From positions 1 through 9,596 of the forward strand of contig QMNL01000036.1 in NCBI GenBank assembly GCA_003647755.1: a stretch of DNA of 9,596 nt, given 5' to 3'. Origin of the DNA: Candidatus Coatesiibacteriota bacterium. GTDB lineage: Bacteria > B130-G9. Shown here in pieces: positions 1 through 4,981 of this stretch. The position numbers were made by a program, and so were the translations under genes. The notes under the pieces were generated by a model. It was given only the letters and a program-made list of their open reading frames with translations. It did not search any database and was not told the DNA's origin. Position 1 is the first letter of the stretch; every line of letters starts with the position of its first letter.

Positions 1-82
1 CCAATCGAGCATTGTCTAATGGCGAGAGGATGTGATGCGCAAGGGAATGGAACAGAGAGTTTGGCGTCAAAGGGTGCAAGGT

Positions 83-109
83 GCGACGCGAGATTGTGCA
101 CCGCGTCGC
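83..109. other. hairpin upstream of the beta-helix gene
   Basis: A perfect 8 bp inverted repeat, GCGACGCG (83-90) and CGCGTCGC (102-109), surrounds an 11 nt loop. No T-run follows, so it is not a classic intrinsic terminator. It could belong to the 3' end of a gene left of the window or to the leader of the next gene. Otherwise I see nothing convincing in 1-197. An open frame at 19-213 there has no family resemblance. Confidence 0.35.
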
Positions 110-197
110 CATCACCAACAGGGAATGGAGGTGATTGCATTAAGGATACAACTCACGGTTCTGATTTATACGTAATCGAACCAAAATTAAATGAGGA

Positions 198-1883
198 TTG
201 GAGAAGGAGTTGATACGAAAACAGCTTCTACTAACTATTGTTTTTGTGGCGTTGACGTTGGTGGCCTTCGGTGTAGCGAATGCTACTGACTACTACGTCA
301 AAGCTGGGTCAGGCAGCGATAGCAACGCTGGGACGTCTCCTGGGACAGCGTGGAAGACGCTAACGCACGCGCTCGCCAGTGTGAATGATGGCGACACGAT
401 CAACGTGATGCCTGGAACGTTCAACTACGACCAAACGAATAATGGTGAGTCGTTCCCGCTCGTGATACCGAAGAACAACCTCACTATTGTGGGCATCGGT
501 TCGCCTGCTCTGGCGAAGGTTATTGACGCGGAGCATACTGGGCGCGTTTTCACGTGTGAGAACAGAACGGGTGTCACTATCAAGTTCCTGGAGATCTGTA
601 ACGGTACCACGGCAACTAACGGTGGCGGTATCTACATCAATAATTGCCAGAACATCACGATCATGGACTGCGAGATCCACGATAACACCGCCTCGGTGTC
701 GGGTGGCGGGATATACATCGCGAGCAGTTCGGGTCTGATCGACCAGAACGTCATCTGGGCAAATGATGCAACCAATAGCCAAGGTGGCGGGATCTATGTC
801 AAGGCACCCACGGATGGGGATGGGGACGGGGAGACTGGCGCTGCGAGCCCTCTAGTCATCCGAGACAACTGCTTGTATGAGAACACCTCAGGCTACAGTG
901 GTGGAGCTGTGTACGTCACGGATACCGATACCGCTGGCGACGGCACCTGGCTGTTCAACAACCTGATGTTCCATAACACTGACGGCGGAAGCGATGCTGG
1001 TGGCGTCCAGGTCGGCATCGGTGACGGTGGATGCGCTAACGTTACCCTGGATAACAACACCATCGCATACAACGGATACGTTGGGCTCTTCGCGGAGGAC
1101 ACCTGCGGTGTCAATGGTAAGAACAACATTATCTGGGGCAACGGCCCCGCGGACCTGGACGACGTGCTGACATCAAACAACCAGACCCTGAACATCACCT
1201 ACTCATGCATCGACACAGCCGATGACAGTGAGTACAATGCAGGCCACGGGAACTGGGACAAGAACCCACTTTGGAAGTCGCTTGGTGGTGATGGTATGCC
1301 ATGCGATGGTTACTTCCTCGACCAGACGAATAGCCCGTGTGTCAACGCCGGCACCGGACACGGCTATGATGCGGACAAATTTGGCGACGGGACCGCCGGC
1401 TCTAACCCTAAGTGGTCCACCGATTCACAGACCGGGTCAGGCCATCCCATCATTGACAACAATCAAGTCGATATGGGCTACCACTACAAGAAGTATGGTG
1501 GTTCCTACATTAAGCTTTCGTCGTTCACGGCCGAGGCTGGTAACGGCAAGGTGGTTCTGACGTGGGAGACAGCGACCGAGATCGACAACGCCGGGTTCAT
1601 GGTGTATCGCTGCGACAATCCCGCAAGTGCCTGCCACAAGGTGAGCGGGTTCATTGCTGCGAACGGCGATGCTGTCGGAGGCGCTACGTACTCGTTCATC
1701 GACGCGAGTGTTGCTCCTGGTGCGAGCTACTACTACTGGTTGGTTGACATCGATACCAGCGGAAAGTGGACCGCACACGGGCCTGTTTCGGCGAGGGTGC
1801 CAGTCAATCTCATTTTGCTGGAACTGCCGACTGCGAACAGGCAACTTTCAGCTGTCAGCGCTTCGATAGGAGGGAGGGAATGA
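198..1883 (+). CDS. secreted right-handed beta-helix protein (DUF1565/PbH1-type) with C-terminal fibronectin-like domain
   Basis: This is a predicted exported protein of up to 561 aa. Residues 5-30 form a signal peptide: basic IRK, a hydrophobic LLLTIVFVALTLVAFG stretch, and likely cleavage after VANA. Mature residues 31-80 (YYVKAGSGSDSNAGTSPGTAWKTL, then a DGDTINVMPGTF motif) match the DUF1565 start of many bacterial beta-helix proteins. Residues about 110-340 carry repeated GGGIYI / NNIIWGN-type turns typical of PbH1 parallel beta-helices. Residues about 440-535 (FTAEAGNGKVVLTWETATEIDNAGF, ending in YYYWLVDIDTSGKWTAHGPVSA) are a fibronectin-III-like C-terminal module seen in secreted proteins of uncultured bacteria. 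No catalytic polysaccharide-lyase residues can be assigned, so it may bind or cleave glycans or be purely structural. The start is uncertain. TTG 198 has almost no SD spacing. TTG 210 sits against AAGGAG (204-209) and would also leave a full signal peptide. The stop overlaps the next gene's start. Confidence 0.88.
   Translation: MEKELIRKQLLLTIVFVALTLVAFGVANATDYYVKAGSGSDSNAGTSPGTAWKTLTHALASVNDGDTINVMPGTFNYDQTNNGESFPLVIPKNNLTIVGIGSPALAKVIDAEHTGRVFTCENRTGVTIKFLEICNGTTATNGGGIYINNCQNITIMDCEIHDNTASVSGGGIYIASSSGLIDQNVIWANDATNSQGGGIYVKAPTDGDGDGETGAASPLVIRDNCLYENTSGYSGGAVYVTDTDTAGDGTWLFNNLMFHNTDGGSDAGGVQVGIGDGGCANVTLDNNTIAYNGYVGLFAEDTCGVNGKNNIIWGNGPADLDDVLTSNNQTLNITYSCIDTADDSEYNAGHGNWDKNPLWKSLGGDGMPCDGYFLDQTNSPCVNAGTGHGYDADKFGDGTAGSNPKWSTDSQTGSGHPIIDNNQVDMGYHYKKYGGSYIKLSSFTAEAGNGKVVLTWETATEIDNAGFMVYRCDNPASACHKVSGFIAANGDAVGGATYSFIDASVAPGASYYYWLVDIDTSGKWTAHGPVSARVPVNLILLELPTANRQLSAVSASIGGRE
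1868..1878 (+). promoter_or_regulatory. strong Shine-Dalgarno for the small peptide gene
   Basis: AGGAGGGAGGG lies inside the last codons of the beta-helix gene. The AGGAGG core (1868-1873) is 6 nt from the ATG at 1880 and 9 nt from the ATG at 1883. This is the best ribosome binding site in the window. It supports real, probably high, translation of the short downstream frame, which would otherwise be easy to dismiss. Confidence 0.7.
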
Positions 1884-2002
1884 TGAACACGAAGAGCACC
1901 TACGAGGCGCCGAAGGTAGTAACGCTGGACAACGCCATGCTGACGGCTGCGCTTGGTCCGAGCATCTCTTGCACGGGCTTTGGCGGCTCAGTTAAGTGCT
2001 AA
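1880..2002 (+). CDS. 39-40 aa candidate RiPP precursor peptide (YxxP leader, two-Cys Gly/Ser tail)
   Basis: This short frame starts with two consecutive ATG codons (1880, 1883). ATGA at 1880-1883 overlaps the stop of the beta-helix gene, which suggests translational coupling. The N-terminal part contains TYEAPKVVTLDNAM, with a Y8-x-x-P11-x-V13 pattern. That pattern resembles the YxxP(L/V) leader element recognised by PqqD-like RRE domains in lasso-type and other RiPP precursors. The last 15 residues (from Gly26) are small and polar: GPSISCTGFGGSVKC, with Cys30 and the C-terminal Cys40. The tail has no Asp or Glu, so a lasso macrolactam is unlikely. A sactipeptide, ranthipeptide, lanthipeptide or disulfide peptide remains possible. 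No RRE, cyclase, lanthionine synthetase, protease or exporter gene is in the window. The only radical SAM gene is 5.6 kb away on the other strand. The frame is real with fair confidence; the RiPP role is inference. Confidence 0.65.
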   Translation: MMNTKSTYEAPKVVTLDNAMLTAALGPSISCTGFGGSVKC

Positions 2003-2013
2003 TGTGATTGGAA

Positions 2014-2056
2014 GCCATCTTGGCTCTGCGCAATAGCGCGGTCGTGCCTAGATGGC
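2014..2056 (+). other. compound RNA hairpin just after the peptide gene
   Basis: GCCATCT (2014-2020) pairs with AGATGGC (2050-2056). The stem continues, after one T/T mismatch, through GGC (2022-2024) with GCC (2046-2048). Inside it GCGC (2028-2031) and GCGC (2036-2039) close an AATA tetraloop. It begins 11 nt after the peptide stop. It could protect the 3' end of the mRNA or form a two-hairpin terminator together with the next stem. Confidence 0.5.
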
Positions 2057-2060
2057 GGCT

Positions 2061-2092
2061 GAGGGGGCGGGATTCTCCTGCCCCCTCTCTCT
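2061..2092 (+). terminator. likely Rho-independent terminator of the beta-helix/peptide unit
   Basis: GAGGGGGC (2061-2068) pairs perfectly with GCCCCCTC (2080-2087). Inside, one G-T wobble and GGA/TCC extend the stem to about 12 bp around a TTC loop. The tail TCTCTATT is pyrimidine-rich rather than a pure T-run, so termination is likely but not textbook. It separates the peptide unit from the lipoprotein operon. Confidence 0.6.
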
Positions 2093-2122
2093 ATTATGGC
2101 CTGTGCTTTGGAGCTTCAGACG

Positions 2123-2147
2123 AGACCACGCAGTAGCGCCGTGGTCT
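2123..2147. other. hairpin in the intergenic region
   Basis: AGACCACG (2123-2130) and CGTGGTCT (2140-2147) form a perfect 8 bp stem with a 9 nt loop. TTCAGA (2115-2120) and TCTGAA (2145-2150) offer an alternative outer pairing. Function unknown. Confidence 0.4.
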
Positions 2148-2236
2148 GAACTCATCCTCAGACCATCACCTCAAAGTCCGCCGGTCCACACATCAGGCTG
2201 ATTTCACAGGTTGAAATGGTGCATCCTCCAACCGAA

Positions 2237-2269
2237 GGAACGTCCGAGGGAAACACGAGGGGACGTTCC
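2237..2269. other. hairpin or inverted repeat in the intergenic region
   Basis: GGAACGTCC (2237-2245) and GGACGTTCC (2261-2269) are perfect 9 bp inverted arms around a 15 nt purine-rich loop. A smaller stem, ATTTCA/TGAAAT, lies just upstream at 2201-2217. This may be an operator-like palindrome or an RNA stem. No neighbouring regulator gene supports the operator reading. Confidence 0.35.
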
Positions 2270-2299
2270 CTGCCTCAGATTCGTCACTGAGCGCGCCTC

Positions 2300-2594
2300 A
2301 ATAATCAGATTAATGGCAACGCAGATAGTGGGATGAACACGCTTTGCCGGTGCGCAGAGGCTATTAGTTGGGCAGGCATCGGTCTGTAAGTTACACCCGT
2401 GGAGTGACTTTGGAGTGCGGCGGCTTGACGCCGCTTTCGTTTGCGGTGGCTTGACACCGCGCTCCAATAGACAGTCTCATGTCTTTCCGAAAAGCGATTG
2501 CTCCAGCGATGATTGACATAGAATCGATGTCGCGTCAGGCCGCGACGAGAAAAGCGGCGTCAAGCCGCCGCACTCCAAAGGGCTACAACCAGCT
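2300..2594 (+). repeat. composite intergenic repeat, copy A
   Basis: This unit recurs at 9292-9587. The left flank (2300-2407) matches 9292-9399 in the same orientation at about 85% by hand alignment, including a perfect 30 bp block at 2371-2400. The right flank (2581-2594, GGCTACAACCAGCT) matches 9574-9587 at 12 of 14 positions, also in the same orientation. The 173 bp centre is flipped between the copies (see the separate inner-cassette entry). No target-site duplication is obvious around the centre. Confidence 0.85.
2408..2580 (+). mobile_element. REPIN/MITE-like cassette with 30 bp terminal inverted repeats, copy A
   Basis: The ends at 2408-2437 and 2551-2580 are perfect 30 bp inverted repeats (CTTTGGAGTGCGGCGGCTTG and on). 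Four short palindromes sit inside: GCGGCG-GCTTGA-CGCCGC, GCGGTG-GCTTGA-CACCGC, then in reverse sense GTCGCG-TCAGGC-CGCGAC and GCGGCG-TCAAGC-CGCCGC. A spacer of about 70 bp (2461-2530) separates the two pairs. A GGAG tetranucleotide followed by an imperfect palindrome recalls REP sequences moved by RAYT (IS200/IS605-like) transposases. No transposase is present, so the element is non-autonomous. Frames running through it, ending in AASSRRTPK, are translations of the repeat and not genes. Confidence 0.75.
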
Positions 2595-2629
2595 ACCTCA
2601 ATGTGATTACTGGGGCGCAGTCAGCGCTC

Positions 2630-2658
2630 TTGACAGTGCGGCGTCAGAACAGTACTTT
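2630..2658 (+). promoter_or_regulatory. sigma70-type promoter for the lipoprotein operon
   Basis: A perfect -35 TTGACA (2630-2635), exactly 17 nt of spacer, then TACTTT (2653-2658). The -10 keeps the three most conserved positions (T, A, final T). Transcription would start near 2665, about 50 nt upstream of the lipoprotein ATG. It lies just right of repeat copy A, so the repeat is upstream of, not within, the transcript. Confidence 0.6.
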
Positions 2659-2717
2659 GGTCAGGAGTGTTGCTGCTTGGCAAGTTCTGAAATGGTGATG
2701 GTGTGGTAGGAGTTTTG

Positions 2718-3335
2718 ATGCGGTTGTTTAGGTTACATTTTGCTTTCGGGCTCCTCATAATAGTGGGGCTTGCGTTTCTTGCTGGTTGTGTGAAAGAGGT
2801 GAAGGAGGAGAGGGTAACATTTGCACAGCCTCCAGCGTTGAAGCCAAACGTTGGCGCCAAACACGACGAACCGAGCTTTGGACCCGTTGTTTTGGCGGTG
2901 ATGCTTGATGCTGATGCCTACTTGCCGAGCATCCATTCGCAGGACGGGCTTAAGGCGCTGGTTGCGGATTTACAGTCAAAGGGGCTGGATGCGTTTGCGG
3001 CGTCGGGATGGGACGACGTTTATGAGGTCAAAGCTGGTGTCAGGACCTTGCGAGCTCAGCTTGCGATTATCGTCTCCTTCCAGGATGTTCCGAAGCTGAA
3101 CAGCGTAGATGCTGCTCAGCAGAAATGCGGGTGCAAGTTCACAGGCAAGATCATCGAGATTGCATCGGGGAGGATTCTGCACGAGGAGGATGTGGAGCAC
3201 GATGGTGCATCGGGCGAGGGTTTTGAAAAGGCTTGCCTCAACGGGATTATCTCCAGTGCAAAGGCCTACGCCGAGGTAGTGGCTCACCTGATTAAGAACT
3301 ACCACGCCCCTCCGGCGAATGTGGGCGGCAATTAG
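2718..3335 (+). CDS. lipoprotein with LPP20/FlgT-like domain
   Basis: A 205 aa predicted lipoprotein. ATG 2718 is preferred over the upstream GTG at 2703 because AGGAG (2708-2712) is 5 nt before it and the resulting N-terminus is a compact type II signal: hydrophobic FAFGLLIIVGLAF, then lipobox L21-A22-G23-C24. The mature protein is probably tethered to a membrane. Residues about 55-195 show the pattern of periplasmic LPP20/FlgT-like domains: a VVLAVML strand, a helix with an amphipathic LKALVADLQSKG, a central LAIIVSFQDV strand, KFTGKIIEIASGRIL, and a C-terminal Ala-rich helix. Two cysteines occur together (CGC, near residue 138). The next gene has the same order of elements, so the two look like divergent paralogues and may act together in the envelope. 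Exact function unknown. Confidence 0.8.
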   Translation: MRLFRLHFAFGLLIIVGLAFLAGCVKEVKEERVTFAQPPALKPNVGAKHDEPSFGPVVLAVMLDADAYLPSIHSQDGLKALVADLQSKGLDAFAASGWDDVYEVKAGVRTLRAQLAIIVSFQDVPKLNSVDAAQQKCGCKFTGKIIEIASGRILHEEDVEHDGASGEGFEKACLNGIISSAKAYAEVVAHLIKNYHAPPANVGGN

Positions 3336-3343
3336 GGGTCTGG

Positions 3344-4507
3344 ATGTTCCCTAAACGTGCGTTGGCAAGCGGGGGCTACCTCATTGCCTCCACTTGTGTT
3401 CTTCTCGGTTTTTTTTGGGCGGCGAGCATTAGCCCGGCGGCGGATTCGGGACTAAAGCCTCATCTGGGGAAGGGGAGCGACTGGCAATCCCGGGAGGTAG
3501 GGCTTCTTGCGCGGGATTCGGCGGCTCTGGGTGGCGATGTCCCAGCGAGCGGCGCTAGCATATCTACGACCGCCGGCGTGGGCATTGCATCAACGGCCTC
3601 GACGATCGCTGCCGTCCTGCCTCGGGTCCTGGTCCTGATCGACCCTAGCCTCGCCTCGCCGTGGGGCGTGAACTACGCCGTGTTCAAGAGGCTCACGGCC
3701 AGTTTGGAGAAGCGTGGGGTGCCGCTGGTCAACCCGCGATTCAATCAGGCTATCCATTGGACTGCACACCAGCAGGCGAAATCCAGCACGGCCAGGGCCG
3801 CTGCCGCACGGATGGGCCTTAGCTATCAGGCCGCTGTCGTCATTACCTTCTCGTGCAAGACGCTGAAGATGGGGTTCGGCGGGGACCTTGAGAGGCCCTA
3901 CCTGTTCAGGGCGACTGTCTCGGGATACGTGCTCGAGGCGGCCTCAGGCCGAGCTTTCAAACAGATGATTATTGTTCATCGATTGGGTAATGGTGTGGAC
4001 GAACAGGAGTCGGAGGAACAGGCAGTATCGCTTGCGGCCGATGCTTTCGCCCGCGAGGCATTCATACGGGTGAACGAGTGGGCACATCGTCGTGAGGAGC
4101 GAGGGGACCCGTTCTTGGTGAGGTTTTTGGCAGTTGCTGATTACGGCGAGGCAAGAGTGCTGAGGAAGGTGCTTGAGGGCGTGCCCAGCCTGTCAGCCGC
4201 AGTGCAGAAGAGCATCTCGATAGGCGATCCCGAGGTGGAGAACACTTCCGAGGTTAGCGTCATATACAAGGGCAGCGTGGAGGGTCTGTGTGTGGCCGTC
4301 AGGCGTGCTCTTGCCGGCGGGACAATTTCGCTCGTGGCGTCCGTTCGGCCACGTGGCAGGCACCTTGTTGAGGTCAGGCTGAGCCACGATGGCCCCGCAG
4401 GCAAGCTCAAGGGTGGAGAGCTTGGCTCAGACTCGTTCACGAACGGCATGGTGCAACGTGCCTCGACAGCAACGGTCGGCGTTAGGTCTCCTGTCAGCGG
4501 GAATTGA
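3344..4507 (+). CDS. exported protein with LPP20/FlgT-like domain, unknown function
   Basis: A 387 aa protein. The start ATG has GGGG/AGGGG overlapping the previous stop, about 5 nt away. An N-terminal hydrophobic segment (residues 11-30, YLIASTCVLLGFFWAASIS) followed by PAADS looks like a cleavable signal. Residues 35-90 are a Ser/Ala/Gly-rich linker. Residues 93-245 hold the conserved part: RVLVLIDPSLASPW, FKRLTASLEKRGVPLV, AAVVITFSC, FRATVSGYVLEAASGRAF, then an Ala-rich helix. This order follows FlgT/LPP20-like proteins, where a strand is followed by 'V-x-A-x-TG-x-x-L'. Residues 258-325 (LAVADYGEARVLRKVLEGVPSL, then SVIYKGSVEGLCVAVRRAL) resemble the small alpha/beta module that often follows, with a V-x-Y-x-G-x-x-x-x-L pattern. 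The C-terminus is low complexity. It is 8 nt after the lipoprotein gene, so co-transcribed. Confidence 0.75.
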   Translation: MFPKRALASGGYLIASTCVLLGFFWAASISPAADSGLKPHLGKGSDWQSREVGLLARDSAALGGDVPASGASISTTAGVGIASTASTIAAVLPRVLVLIDPSLASPWGVNYAVFKRLTASLEKRGVPLVNPRFNQAIHWTAHQQAKSSTARAAAARMGLSYQAAVVITFSCKTLKMGFGGDLERPYLFRATVSGYVLEAASGRAFKQMIIVHRLGNGVDEQESEEQAVSLAADAFAREAFIRVNEWAHRREERGDPFLVRFLAVADYGEARVLRKVLEGVPSLSAAVQKSISIGDPEVENTSEVSVIYKGSVEGLCVAVRRALAGGTISLVASVRPRGRHLVEVRLSHDGPAGKLKGGELGSDSFTNGMVQRASTATVGVRSPVSGN

Positions 4508-4578
4508 CAGCACAAGAAAGCTAGTTATATTGAGAGGGAGCAAGGAATCTGTGATAGCGACGTGGGGAGTCAGCGTTG

Positions 4579-4977
4579 ATGGATCTTACTAACGACGATT
4601 TCTGCTTTGGCTGTGGTGAGAAGAACCCGCACGGCCTTCACCTCTCGTTCGAGTACTCAGACGAGGGTGACGAGGCCTGGACCTACTTCGTCCCAGAGAA
4701 GAGCCACGAGGGGTGGGAGGGTATCGTCCACGGGGGGATAATTGCCGTTGTTATGGACGAGACGGCCGCGAAGCTCGCCAGCCGTATGGTCATAAGGGGG
4801 GTGACCGGCAGGCTTGATGTTCGATATGTCAAGCCAGCGCTGGTGGGCCAGAGACTTGAGTTCCGCGGCAGGCTGCTCCGCCAGCGCGGTCGCATCGTTG
4901 AAGTAGCGGTTGAGGCGCGGAGAGATGATGGCACCCTTGTAGCCACCTGTCTGGCCGTGATCTATCGGGTTCAATGA
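4579..4977 (+). CDS. PaaI-family hotdog-fold acyl-CoA thioesterase
   Basis: A 132 aa single hotdog domain of normal family length. It begins with the FCFGCGEKNPHGLHL motif (residues 8-22) typical of this subgroup. The active-site region H51-G52-G53 is followed by the hotdog helix with M59-D60-E61-T62; the Asp/Glu here is the usual catalytic base in PaaI/4HBT relatives. Residues 75-95 (GRLDVRYVKPALVGQRLEF) are the conserved strand and turn. It likely hydrolyses an acyl-CoA or acyl-ACP thioester; substrate unknown. ATG 4579 is chosen over TTG 4576 because GGGGAG (4564-4569) is 9 nt upstream. The gap to the previous gene is 71 nt and to the next only 4, so it is probably co-translated with the membrane protein. 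A link to lipid-linked glycan assembly is speculation. Confidence 0.88.
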   Translation: MDLTNDDFCFGCGEKNPHGLHLSFEYSDEGDEAWTYFVPEKSHEGWEGIVHGGIIAVVMDETAAKLASRMVIRGVTGRLDVRYVKPALVGQRLEFRGRLLRQRGRIVEVAVEARRDDGTLVATCLAVIYRVQ

Positions 4978-4981
4978 GGCA

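Noticed and set aside
19..213. 64-codon plus-strand frame before the beta-helix gene
   Set aside because: No ribosome binding site, no hydrophobic or domain pattern, and it overlaps the next gene's start in another frame.
1880..2002. Reading the small peptide as a lasso-peptide precursor
   Set aside because: The YxxP leader pattern fits, but the proposed core after Gly26 has no Asp or Glu to close a lasso ring, and no lasso cyclase or protease is nearby.
2204..2467. 87-codon minus-strand frame through the left half of repeat copy A
   Set aside because: It also contains the repeat-encoded AASSRRTPK string, spans several hairpins, and has no recognisable domain or ribosome binding site.
2479..2709. 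76-codon plus-strand frame with AASSRRTPK through repeat copy A
   Set aside because: It is mainly translation of the REPIN-like cassette. The corresponding frame in copy B shifts at an extra A and reads on differently, and nucleotide changes between copies alter amino acids freely.
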